Shown one piece after another: positions 11,495 through 22,272 of a stretch of DNA of 64,000 nt; positions within the stretch are counted from its first letter, which is position 1, and the number at the start of each line of letters is the position of its first letter. The notes below the pieces were generated by a model. The model was not told the DNA's origin and searched no databases. It saw nothing but the letters and a program-made list of their open reading frames with translations. Source of the stretch: Melieria omissa (lineage: Eukaryota > Arthropoda > Insecta > Diptera > Ulidiidae); NCBI GenBank assembly GCA_963971225.1, contig OZ020269.1:99184405-99248404 (forward strand), given 5' to 3'. The translations under genes were made by a program, and so were the position numbers.

Positions 11495-12410
11495 GTCTCT
11501 GATTCTGAATCTGAATTCTTCCACAAAAATATACGCGATTTTGGTAATTGGACGATCAGATAGTCCAATCTGATCTGAATCTGATCTGAATTTTCCCACA
11601 AACACAAACACGATTTTTTGTGATCTCTTTTATTCCGTGTTTTTTATTTCTGTAGAAACTGTTTGATTCCGAATTTGATCTGACTTCTTCCACAAAGAAG
11701 ATTACAAGTTTTGGTGATCTTTTTTATTCCGTGTTTTTTGTTTCTGAACTATTTGATACCGAATCTGATCTAAACTCTTCCACAAAGACGAACGCGAGTT
11801 TTGGTGATCCCTTTTATTCCGTGTTTTTTATTTCTGCATGAACTATTTGATACCGAATCCGATCTAAACTCTTCCACAAATACGAACACGATTTTTGGTG
11901 ATCCCTTTTTATTTTGTGTTTTTTATTTCTGTATGAACTTTTTGATTCCGAATTTGATCTCAATCCTTCCACAGAGAAGAACGCGAGTCCCAGTCTGATC
12001 TGAATCTGATCTGAATTTTCCCACAAACACAAACACGATTTTTTGTGATCTCTTTTATTCCGTGATTTTTATTTCTGTATGAACTATTTGATCTCGAATC
12101 TGATCTGAATTCTTCCACAAAGACGAACGCGAAGTTTGGTGATCCCTTTTATTCCGCGTTTGTTTATTTCTGCTTGGACTCTGATCCCGAATCTGATCTG
12201 AATTCTTTCACAAAGCCGAACCCGAGTTTTTGTGATCCTTTTATTCCGTGTATTTCATTTCTTCTTGGACTATTTGATCCCAAATCTGATCAGAATTCTT
12301 TCACAAAGAAGATTGCAAGTTTTGGTGATCTTTTTTATTACGTGTTTTTTATTTCTGCATGGATTATCTGATCCCGAATCTGATCAGAATTCTTCCACAT
12401 GAAAGAACTG
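11495..12410. repeat. 93-94-bp minisatellite, about ten copies
   Basis: The unit contains ATCTGATCTGAATTC, TTCCACAAAGA, GTTTTGGTGATCCC, TTTATTCCGTGTTTTTTA and TTTCTGCATGAACTA. The CCACAAA anchor recurs near 11522, 11595, 11690, 11781, 11875, 11970, 12022, 12116, 12209, 12302 and 12396. One interval is about 52 bp, from a partial unit; most are 93-96 bp. Because 93 is divisible by three, long open frames with a 31-residue period arise on both strands, but stops interrupt them and no start or splice context supports translation. Confidence 0.9.
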
Positions 12411-12466
12411 ATTGCAAACAGCAACGCTGACAGACACCTCCATTGCCATTTTTAACGATTCCTCCA

Positions 12467-12513
12467 AGAAGAATTAAGGCACAGAAGCTGGTCTCCACTC
12501 AGACAAATTACGA
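12467..12513 (-). repeat. Single dispersed unit of the 51.5-kb minisatellite
   Basis: Read on the minus strand, the block GTCTGAGTGGAGACCAGCTT followed by CTGTGCCT matches the core of the tandem unit repeated at 51515-52235. It shows that the unit is dispersed and not private to that array. Confidence 0.6.
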
Positions 12514-12574
12514 ACACAAAGGTCAATAAGACTGTCAAACCTCTGTAGCAACTTTCAAGCAGAGATCTTTGCAA

Positions 12575-12660
12575 CTTGTCAGACAGGTGTGGCTGCCCAC
12601 AGGTGAAGCTTAGGCCATGAAGACCCATTGTGATACCACATGCAATCCGACTTAAGACCG
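12575..12660 (-). mobile_element. SINE2 3'-end fragment, diverged
   Basis: Contains GTGGCTGCC...TTAGGCC...AAGACCCATTGTGATACCACATG. This matches the minus-strand reading of the full SINE2 at 50436-50837 from its 3' end inward. The tail and the tRNA-like head are missing. Confidence 0.6.
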
Positions 12661-14434
12661 TTCACTCATTGAGTTTCTAATGAAGAGTAGTAGTCAGTGA
12701 ACAGCAATCCGGAAAGCTGCTAAATTAAACCATGAACCACTGTTACTATCAATAGATATCACAATGTCTGTGGATAACCACACAGCTCTTAGAGCACTGA
12801 AATTATCTGAAGTAATAAAATCGATGGTAACTCAGAGCTGCTGGTAGTTCTAAAGGATTGGAATTGGATTGTCTCAAATATTTCTTCGCACTAATTTAAC
12901 TTCTATTTTTTCGCCGAGATTTCTGCTTCAGCCGCTTTAAAGACTGCTCGCAACATTTTTGCAATTTTTATTAAATTATTCCGTATCAAAATATGAACTC
13001 CGAGAGCTGTATTCTTTACCCAAACTTGGCAGCATTTTTTTCAATTGAAAACATATTCCGATGGAAATTCATGGTAGAGGAACTCCCTTCGAGGGAAGAG
13101 AAATATTTCCATGGAAAAAAATTTTCCTCGAGATTACCGATAAAGCTGAATATCTGCGCTGTGTTTGAATATTCACAGAATCATCAATAAAGTTACAGAA
13201 TCTCCATGGCACAGCAACACTGATTGCAGCACGTTTTGCGTCACTCTGCAAAAAATTGAACAAATTGACTAATAGACTGAAGCTCAGTTCTGAGAAAGTT
13301 AAATGAGAAACACATTGTGTTTGGCCTTTCGCTGACCAATTTTGCCATGGCTCCGTGCCTCTTGCTTTCAAGGAAATTCTTATCCGAACAGCAATAATAT
13401 CTGCTGCGTCAGGTCGGTAGCCTTTCAGACGCGAGGCGGTGAGTACATGTCATTTTTTTCGCGTATGATTTTACAGCCTTGACTGGGGCCCAATTCAGCG
13501 CGGCGCATGTGTGTGCGTGCCTGCATGTGTGGTTGTGGTTGTGTTTGTGTTGATAGGCAGCAAATAAGCTGCTGTATTTGTTTTTTAAATTGCTACTTTG
13601 TGGTTGCTCCTCCTGGTCTGATCCCCGCTTTTACTTTATTCGTGTGTGTGTTTCTCGTTTTTGGCGGCCAAAGTTGGGTGCATGTGTGTGTGTGTGCGTG
13701 TGTTACTCATGTAGTGTGCCACGTAAACATAAAGTGACGTCAAGATTGATTGATTATTTGTCATATGCAGACAAATGGCGGTGTTACCGGTATATATATG
13801 TGTATGTGTGCGTTTCGCGTGTATGCGATTTTTTCGTACTTATTCACCGCAGTTTTATCTCGAAAATATTACGCGACCATATTTTTTCTTTGCCTTTGCC
13901 AATGCCTTCCAGTTGTTTTTAACATATTCCGATATTGCACGCCTAAAATGCGGCAGCATCAAATATGCCGCCGGTGAGTAATCCGGCTGCGTATGTGTGT
14001 GTGTTTGTTTGTGGTTGCGTGTCAACCAGCAAATTCGTTAAGCCAAGTTTTCCAATTTGTTACATGCTTCATGCGTGTTGATTGATTTTGTTTCCAAGTA
14101 ATTTCTTCTTTTTTTTGTTGCTCTTCTCTCGCACTTTTCGCCGGTTCAGCATGTGTGTTTACAATTGCGTTTGCTATTTGTCGGTGTGTTTTTAGGCGCA
14201 CACAAGTAAGCAAAGTAAGTAAATTTAATTAGAAAAATGTCGCAATACGCGGTGCCAACAATTCTCACTCGCAATTTTCATTCACTCTGACCTTGCACTC
14301 GCAATAAAATAAATTTTTTAGGTACTTGAAACTGCTGCCAATTTTCATTGTGTGCCCTCTTAAAGTCTAAAGTCTAAAAGTTTGTTCAATTTATTAAACT
14401 AGTGTTATCGATTTACTATCGACTCCGAAAATCA
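12661..14434. other. No gene seen; GT-rich stretch
   Basis: Imperfect (TG)n runs occur near 13507-13550, 13683-13703 and 13995-14020. A possible small exon at 13913-13973 (AG before, GTGAGT after) lacks any recognisable product and is not called. Confidence 0.4.
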
Positions 14435-16440
14435 GTGAATTACTTATTACGAAAATTACTCTTTAGAATGTCTCATGCTTTTTCAGATGGGTTTGTTAAT
14501 TTATTTAAAAAAATCTTCTTGATTTATATCTAACTCCCATCTAAATACTCTGAAAGTCGTATTTTTTATTATATATATTATCCTATGTTTTAATATATAC
14601 TTTAGTTAAAGCTGCAGATATGTTCGCTGACTCTGTTAAGGTTTTTAAGCCAAGTTCCGAATCTATATGACCTCTAATTCATAACTCCGAAAGCTGCACT
14701 GAGCCTAATTGCGCCTTCATCTAAAACTTTTCATATTTATTATTGTTTCGTTTAGGATGATTTTGTTTTCAAGCAACAAAATCCTAGTTTACTCACTCCG
14801 AAAATAAGTTTTCAACATCCCAATGAGAAAGTTTTCATATTGATTTGTGGTTTCAAACGTTTCAATACGACGAGTTTCTTTTAAAGCAGCCAAATTTATT
14901 TGTTCTTACTCCGAAAAGTATTTTCCAACACTCGTGCGTTGCAAAGTTGACTACGAAAATTTCAAAATTAAACACTTGTGATACAAATTTTTCTTTTCTA
15001 ACTCCGAAAAACATTTTGTAACTCTTGTGCGTTAAAAAGTTGCCTCCGAAAATTTTAAAATTAACCACTTGTGATAAAAATTGCAATCCATAACTCAAAG
15101 TTCAAATTTTTCGACATCACCATTTAAGACTTTTCATATTTATTCTTGTTACCTACGGCATTAATATTAGGAGTTTTTTCTTAAAGCAACAAAATTTCAG
15201 TTTTCTCACACCGAAAATAAGTTTTCAAACTCCTAATCAGACACTTTTCATGTTGATGTATGGTTCCAAGGGCGATTTTCTTTTCAAGCAACAAAATTTC
15301 TCTTTTCTAACTCCGAAAATAATTTTGCAATATTTGTTCGTCACAAAGTTGACTCCGAAAATTGTAAATTATTGAAATTTGTAACCAATTTTCCTGAAAA
15401 TTTATTTTTGTTTCATATTTATTGTTGTTTCCTATGCCTTTAATAAAACTATTTTCTTTTCAAGCAACAAAATTTTTGTTTCCTCACTCCGAAAATACGT
15501 TTGCAACATCCTAATCGGAAAGTTTTTTTCATTGATGTGTGGTTGGAAGGGCTTCAATACGACGAATTTATTTTAAAGCAAAAAAAATTTTCGCTTTCTT
15601 ACTCCAAAAATATGTTTTCAACGCGTACGCTCTACAAAGTTTACTCCGAAAATTGTAAATTGTTGCGATTTTTAATCACTTTTCTTGAAAATTTAATGTT
15701 TTCGACATCCCAATTTGAAACTTTTCATATTTGTTGTTGTTTCACAAGTCTCTTAAACGACGATTTTCAATTTAACCAACACAAGTTATGTTTTCTCACT
15801 CCGAAAATAAGTTTTCAACATCCCAATCAGAAACTTTTCATATCGATTTATGGTTTCAAAGGCTTCAAAACGAAAATTTTCTTTTCAAGCTACAAAATTT
15901 GTGTTTTCTTACTCCAAAAATAAATTTTAAGACCTATGCCTGATATATTGGACTCCGAAAATTGTAAATTGCAGCAATTTTTAACCACTTTTCATGAAAA
16001 TGTAAGTTTTCCGACATCCCCATTTAAAACTTTTCATATTTATTGTTGTTTCCTAAAGCTTTAATAGAACTATTTTAATTTTTAGCAACAAAAGTTATGT
16101 TTTCTCACACCGAAAACAAGTGAGCATTCATATTGATTTATGGTTTCAAGGGCTTAAAAATTACGATTTTCTTTTCAAGCTAGAAACTTTCAGTATTCTT
16201 ACTCCGAAAATAAGTTTTCAACGCTTAGCCTTTGCAAATTTGACTCCAAAAATTTTAAATCGCAGACTTTTCATATGTATTGTTGTTGTCTATGGCTTTC
16301 ATATCTTCCGATTTTTTTTTCAAGCTAAAAAAATTTTAGTTTTCTCACTCCGAAAATAAGTTCCAGCACTTGGACTCTCCAAAGTTGACTCCGAAAATGT
16401 TAAATTGTTGCAATTTTTCCTCACTTCTCTTGAAAATTTA
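14435..16440 (+). repeat. Composite tandem array, left arm
   Basis: About six composite units of roughly 240-410 bp each. Each has a TCACTCCGAAAATAAGTTTT block (near 14794, 15205, 15484, 15797, 16105, 16343), then ACTTTTCATATTGATT, GGTTTCAAGGGCTT, CTTTTCAAGCAACAAAATTT, AACTCCGAAAATAATTTT, GTTGACTCCGAAAATT and ATTTATTGTTGTTTCC. Sub-blocks CTCCGAAAAT recur every 50-150 bp, so the repeat is hierarchical. The same units occur in reverse complement at 17585-18645. Confidence 0.85.
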
Positions 16441-17584
16441 CCAGCTAAAATGATACTAAATAAGACTCGAGGCGAAACTAAAACATTAATCACAACAACA
16501 ACAAAAATCCCTTAAAAACGTTGAAGCAAAAAGCGCCACTACAACAACAACATAAATTCATTACATTCCTTGACTCGGATACGTTGGCGATGTTCAAAAG
16601 CCGCAAGCACAGCTCTCCTGTCTCCATTGTGCTGGCAGACGTGGCGGATTTGCTCGTCGGGATAACACTAAGTCATATGGACTAACAGTGGCACAGTGGC
16701 GAGCATCGAACGCACACAGTCAGAGCCAAGTCAAGAAGCTTCAAGGATTACAGTGGCAGCTTAGGGAATTTAACTAATAAAACCGTCAAAGCAAAAAAAC
16801 AAAAAAATAAAACAAAAAGTGGGCAGCTGGCAAGTGCGCAAACAACTTGAACTATTCGCCAGTTGCTGTGATGTCTTTTTCATTGATTTCAATTGCGTTA
16901 CGCCATAGTAAACGCATTCATTTGCGTTCTAAATAAATTAGTTATTCAGCGAATAGTTGCAGAAAACTGCTAAGTAATGCTGTAGCTGTCGCTGCTGGTT
17001 GAGTTAGGTCAGTGCTGTGATAAGAGCTGAAGTTCACTTGAGCCGGTATAATTTTCTACTTAGTCGCTGAAATTGCAGAATTAGACAACGAACGAAGCGT
17101 ATCAAATTGCGGTTTATTGACTGAGTGCCAGTAGAACAAGAAGAGGGAGGAGGTGGCGTTGAAGTAGAGAGATGGGGCTGCTGTCTAATGGCTGTCTTGG
17201 CAACAGTCACAACGACCTTGAAACGTTGCTGTCGGAAACTAATCTCTAACAATTATCTTTGAGAATTCGTATGAGTTATATTGAAGCATTTACTGTGTGT
17301 TATTTTCAATTATTTTTCTTGGAATTGAGTTTTGTTGAAATGGTTTCTCCTTCGTAGGATTTGATAAATTCAAATAAGTTATTCAGTTGGTATGTGGTTT
17401 GAAATGTTTTGCAGTTGAATTCTCTCAAAGTGGTTTGAACTCTACGCGTTCGTATTCAAATTTTATGTGTAATCATATTAGTTCTGCTATTTCGAACCAT
17501 TGCGTCTGTGTCGTCTGCGTTCAAATCAGCTGAACTTAAACTCAGTTCGTTCTATTTTTGTTCAAAATGTGCTTTAAAATGGTC
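16441..17584. other. Spacer between the inverted arrays
   Basis: About 1.1 kb of ordinary AT-rich sequence with CAACAACAA runs near 16495 and 16540. A 31-codon frame beginning at ATG near 16590 has no recognisable product. No transposase motif was found. Confidence 0.5.
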
Positions 17585-18645
17585 GACAAAATGCAAAATG
17601 ATTTTCGGAGTAAGAAAAGAGAACTTTTGAAAAGAAAATCGTCTTTGGAACCATATATTAATATGAAAAATTTTTGATTAGGAGTTTGAAAACTTATTTT
17701 CGTAGTGAGAAAACACAAATTTTGTTGCTTGAAATGAAAATTGTTCTATTAAAGCCATAGGAAACAAAAATAAATATGAAACAACAATAAATTTTCAAGA
17801 AAAGTGGTTAAAAATTTCAACAGTTAACAATTTTCGGAGTCAAACTTGTGACGAACATGTATGGCAAAATTATTTTAGGAGTTAGAAAAGAGAAATTTGG
17901 TTGCTTGAAAAGAAAATCGCCCTTGGAACCATACATCAATATGAAAAGTTTTTGATTAGGAGTTTGAAAACTTATTTTCGGAGTGAGAAAACTGAAATTC
18001 TGTTGCTTAAAAAAAAACTCGTCTTATTAATTCCGTGGTAAACCACAAAAAATATGAAAAGTTTCAAATGGGAATGTCGAAAAACTAGAACTTGGAGTAA
18101 TGGAATACAATTTTTATCACAAGTGGTTAATTTTAAAATTTTCGGAGTCCACTTTGTAATGCACAAGTGTTGCAAAATAATTTTCGGAGTAAGAAAACAA
18201 AAGTGTTTATCACAAGTGGTTAATTTTAAAATTTTCGAAATCAACTTTGTAACGCACAAGTGTTGCAAAATGATTTTCGGAGTAAGAAAAGATAAATTTT
18301 GTTGCTTGAAAAGAAAATCATCTTTTTGAAGCCCTTGGAACCATACATCAATATGAAATGTTTTTGATTAGGAGTTTGAAAACTTATTTTCGGAGTGAGA
18401 AAACTGAAATTTTGTTGCTTTAAAAAACTCGTCCTATTAACTTTAATCACGAGTGGTTTATTATAAAATTTTCGGAGTCCACTTTGTAACGCACAAGTGT
18501 TGCAAAATAATTTTCGGAGTAAGAAAAAATAATTTGGTTGCTTCAAAAGAAATTCGTCGTATTACAACGTTTGGAACCACAAATCAATATGAAAACTTTC
18601 TCATTGGGATGTTGAAAACTTATTTTCGGAGTGAGAAAACTGACA
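17585..18645 (-). repeat. Composite tandem array, right arm (inverted)
   Basis: The repeat of 14435-16440 in reverse complement. ATTTTCGGAGTAAGAAAA alternates with AACTTATTTTCGGAGTGAG (near 17698, 17980, 18390, 18628), AAAATTTTCGGAGTC and GGAACCATACATCAATATG. Two near-identical subunits of about 130 bp containing CACAAGTGGTTAATTTTAAA and CACAAGTGTTGCAAAAT lie at 18115-18290, with a third near 18450-18520. Confidence 0.85.
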
Positions 18646-19551
18646 TTTTCCGCAAATCCGCAAATCTGTTTCTAATTATCCAGAATCTGTTATTACTTTT
18701 TTTGCTCTTTGTTTTTATTTCGGACTTTCGTAGCATTTTCTTCTTCCAATTCATGCTGCAACATTACTGAAATTTTCAATGAAATTTCCGCGTGCTGTGT
18801 TTCTTAAATGTGTTGTTGAAACTAATGCAATCAAAGTGAAATCCCGTAATTATAAAATGCAAGTAATGCAATTTGCTCCATTAACAACAGCAACAACAGC
18901 ATCAATAGTACAACACAACACTACACATGTTGCTGGCTGTTGTAGCTGCTTTCGGAATGGGTAATGATTTGGCTGTTGATTTTGTTGTTGCGCTCTGATG
19001 TTAGTGAAAATCACGCTACACGCAGTTGAGCACAGCTCCTGCACACAAATGTAAACGAAAAATCGAAATTATCACAGAGGGGGGAAAAGCCAAACCCACA
19101 GCTGAAGAAGTGGAAATTTTCAATTTACCAAATTACTTGCAATTTCACCAGCAACTGCAACAACAACGCAAGTCAAATGTAAAACGCAAATAAAAATAAA
19201 AATGTAAACAAATTCCCCATTGAATGTCAAACAATTTTACAGAATGGCCAGAAAAATAGATTCAATGAAGATTTTTTAATACGTTTCGGTAAAGTGACCA
19301 ATAATGAAAGTGTTTATGTGCAATGAAAGGCGCATTGAGAAAAATTGAAAGTTTAATGTGGCGCAGCGAAATTGTTGAGCACCGTTGAGCCGTAACGCAC
19401 ACATAGACAAAAAACCACAAAATATTTCGTTTTAAATGTTAATGCAATTCAAATGGAAATTCGTAGGCGTTATAAGTTGGAATAGAGTTTTTGAAGACTT
19501 GAAGACAACATTTATGGAAAAATAAATAACAGTCACATGAGAAAAATCCAA
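18646..19551. other. No gene seen
   Basis: AT-rich DNA with short CAACAACAG-type runs. No coding or transposon signature was recognised. Confidence 0.4.
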
Positions 19552-19945
19552 GATCCTCAACCAATGAGTCACCTCCACCCGCAGTCACCAAAACCAACAT
19601 TAAAACGGATTTGTTCTTCGTTTGGTGCTGGTTGAGTTGAGGTTGGAATCAAAGATCTTCAACCAATGAGTCACCTCAACCTGAAGTTACCAAAACCAAC
19701 ATTAAAACGAATTTGTTCTTCATTTGGTGTTGGTTGAGTTGAGGTTAGAATCAAAGATCCTCAACCAATAAGTCACCTCAACCCGCAGTTACAAAACGAC
19801 CGCCAAAACGGATTTGTTCTTCGTTTGGTGTTGGTTGAGTTGAGGTTAGAATCAAAGATCCTCAACCAATAAGTCACCTCAACCCGCTGTAACCAAATCT
19901 AACGTCAAAACGAATGTGTTTTTCGGTTTCGGTAGTTTCGGTTAG
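19552..19945. repeat. 102-bp tandem repeat, four copies
   Basis: Units begin at GATCCTCAACCAAT-type sequence near 19552, 19654, 19756 and 19857 (spacing 101-102 bp). They contain AGTCACCTCAACC, AAAACGGATTTGTTCTTC and GTTTGGTGTTGGTTGAGTTG. Within each unit TCAACC near the start and GGTTGA near the end are complementary, so each unit can form a stem. The array is well conserved and therefore relatively young. Confidence 0.9.
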
Positions 19946-20477
19946 AATTATTGACTCACATCTAGTGCAACGCGTTGATATATGTATCTGTGTCAATCGG
20001 CAGCTAACAGTTGGTAATGTTATTTATTTACATATTTTTTGTCTTTGAACATTTTGAATTTCATGCCTAATCTCTTGCATAAATTATTTGGTCACTGGTC
20101 AATGCAGTGGATGGAAAAGCCGCTTCAATTTTTCGCTTCCTGATTGCTTGGTGCCTGTGAGGAATACGTCTACACTAAACACATTATGTTTAATCACAAC
20201 AAAAGTCTCAAAGGAAATTTTTCCCTCGGATTAAGCTTTATTTGTGGCACTGCAGTAATTCATTAGAGCCCAAACCCACATTTTTAAGGAATTTTTTAGT
20301 AACCTTTTTGATACAATAGTTGAAAATGTCAGCCAAAATGTTTTCCCAACATAAAATTTTCAGAAGTTTTGTTATTTGCCGTTAAAATTTCAAAGAAACG
20401 CGTATAGAAAACGGTATTTTCATGATGAAAAAAGAAAGTCATATAGTTTAGTCAAAGTTTGAAAATTGTTGCCACTT

Positions 20478-20490
20478 TAACAAAATACTA
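20478..20490 (+). repeat. Target-site duplication, left copy (LINE-A)
   Basis: TAACAAAATACTA, repeated exactly at 25981-25993 beyond the 3' tail. It sets the element boundaries at 20491 and 25980. Confidence 0.85.
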
Positions 20491-20930
20491 CCCCCACTTG
20501 GGTAGGCACCTTGACGCGGTGTGGGGGCTTAAGTTTTAGCAATGATTCACCGGACTTTACTGACCGGAGGCAGCAATTGCGCTGCCTCCTGACAGGGGTT
20601 CCCATGTTAGGCAGGCCGGTTGATGAGCGAACGAACCAAGACTTACCCAGTGTGCGTCTGTTTTCCCCAGGTTAGGGGCGGCACACAACGACGTCTGTTC
20701 CCCAGGTTAGGGGCGGTCGAGTCCGAGTCTTTTTGTGCGTGGGATGGCAGACTCAAAAGAAATCCCACAGGGAAGGGGTGTCTTTCCGTCCGTCTGTCGT
20801 GGCCGATGAAAAGAAAAAAGTTACGGTGCAGGGAATCGGATGCCCAGTGCCGGCGGTAGGTGGTGAGCGAGAAGGCCACCTGGCGTCGATATCCAGCAAC
20901 TTCTCAGGCTGCGTGGCGGGACCCCAGGCC

Positions 20931-22262
20931 ATGCAGTCTACTAATGCTACTGGGAAGAAGGCAATGTCGCTACAGCGACAACCAGCCTTGCCAAACGAGG
21001 AAAGCCTGGACATACGTTCCAGGTTGGACAGTCTTCGTATTGGTGCTGCAACCGATGATGAGGCAATCACCTTATCGCAAGGCAGCAGCATCCTTACACT
21101 AGACCCCGACCTGGAGGCCACTTTGCTGGGCGACCCCTCGTCAGATACCACGAGTGCGGGGAGAACGGCGGAGCAAAAAGCCCGAAAGGCTTACAAAGCT
21201 TCAGCCTACTACCTCCGCAAGATGAGCTCAGTGGAAGCCTCGTCTCTGACTAACATGGACAAGCTTCTCATCAAGAAGCATCAGAGGGTTGTTGCCAAAT
21301 TTGAGAGGAAAATAGGGACAACCAACTCGGCGGAGCAAGGGATACCAAAGGTAGCCCACAGCTCCAACGCTACCCCCGGGGGGGAGGAAAGTGCGACGGC
21401 AGTCCACGTTGCAGCCAACAAGTCACGCAGTGACAAGGCTGCTAAGGACCCAGCCGGCGCGGTTCCCTCCACCAGCGGTAAACCAGCTGGAGCCGCGGCT
21501 AACACTGCGGCTGCTGCTGTTCGAGCCGCCAAAGGGGGAAGCAAGCCGGTCAGCACCGAGGCTGGTACCACAAAGGCGGCAACGGCTACCCCCAAGGTTG
21601 GCAAAGCTGCTAAGAGGGCCAGATCGGGTGAGGAAGCTCAGAAGGAAGCAAAAAAGCACAAGACTCATCAGTCTACCAGCTTTTCAGTCCCAGACGAGTT
21701 GCAAGCAGCCGTTATAGACCGAAATGACCCGGATGGGAAAATCTCGGCCGCAAACTGGCTGCTTGTGGAATCTAAGATTTTGGACGCCATTATCCGGGCT
21801 GATGGGGAAGAAACCATCTTCGACGGGGCAGGCTGGCAGAGGGGCGTCAAGGTCATCGGTTGCGGTAACACGAGATCATTGGATTTCATCCGTTCCGTAA
21901 TCGCTGGCCTTGGCGAACTATGGTCAGGCGCCAAGTTGGAGGTCGTATCGCGCTCCATCCTCCCTTTGAGGCCTATAATCTCGGTATGGATTCCGCCCCC
22001 AGTACCGGCGGCGGAGTCTATGCTGAAGGTTATAGGCGTTCAAAACAAGGAACTGGCGATCAAAGATTGGAGAATCGTAACGAATGCCAAGAGCAAGAAC
22101 GGCGAGGGTAATGATGTGACGATTGCTATAGATCGCCAGTCATACACCCACCTCATTCAACGCTCTGGTGCCATCAAGTTCGGGTTGGGTTCCGTCAAGG
22201 CGCGTTTTCCGGGTCACCGTGAACAAGCCGCGGAGGTAACGGCTACGGGTGGTGCAAATTAA
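20931..22262 (+). CDS. LINE-A ORF1, gag-like protein
   Basis: The protein is 443 residues from the first in-frame ATG at 20931 (MQSTNATGKKAMSLQ...). The frame is open upstream to at least 20733, but only with non-ATG codons. The N-terminal half is low-complexity, rich in Ala, Ser, Thr and Lys (AAKRARSGEEAQKEAKKHK), as expected for an RNA-binding ORF1. The C-terminal half (from about DELQAAVIDRNDPDGKIS) contains the conserved pattern GAGWQRGVKVI...GLGELWSGAKLEVV...KDWRIV. This pattern is shared with ORF1 of LINE-B and resembles the family named DUF4780. I see no CCHC zinc knuckles. It stops at 22260-22262, overlapping the start of ORF2 inside a perfect palindrome. It would bind element RNA in the retrotransposition particle. 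Confidence 0.85.
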   Translation: MQSTNATGKKAMSLQRQPALPNEESLDIRSRLDSLRIGAATDDEAITLSQGSSILTLDPDLEATLLGDPSSDTTSAGRTAEQKARKAYKASAYYLRKMSSVEASSLTNMDKLLIKKHQRVVAKFERKIGTTNSAEQGIPKVAHSSNATPGGEESATAVHVAANKSRSDKAAKDPAGAVPSTSGKPAGAAANTAAAAVRAAKGGSKPVSTEAGTTKAATATPKVGKAAKRARSGEEAQKEAKKHKTHQSTSFSVPDELQAAVIDRNDPDGKISAANWLLVESKILDAIIRADGEETIFDGAGWQRGVKVIGCGNTRSLDFIRSVIAGLGELWSGAKLEVVSRSILPLRPIISVWIPPPVPAAESMLKVIGVQNKELAIKDWRIVTNAKSKNGEGNDVTIAIDRQSYTHLIQRSGAIKFGLGSVKARFPGHREQAAEVTATGGAN

Positions 22263-22272
22263 TTTGCACCAC
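22249..22272. promoter_or_regulatory. 24-bp perfect palindrome at the ORF1/ORF2 junction
   Basis: GTGGTGCAAATT at 22249-22260 is followed directly by its exact complement to 22272. It contains the ORF1 stop (TAA at 22260-22262) and the first codons of the ORF2 frame. No ATG is present at the ORF2 start; the frame opens with GTG-GTG-CAA. A hairpin here could assist termination-reinitiation, but that is inference. Confidence 0.6.

Noticed and set aside
11801..12371. Repeat-encoded protein of 31-residue units
   Set aside because: Frames are broken by stops and by non-triplet indels (one partial unit of about 52 bp). The 93-bp period alone explains the open frames.
13913..13973. Possible 61-nt exon (CTTCCAG before, GTGAGT after)
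   Set aside because: Splice-like words are expected by chance, and the short peptide in each frame is unrecognised.
16590..16688. 31-codon frame from ATG between the inverted arrays
   Set aside because: Too short, and no splice or homology support.
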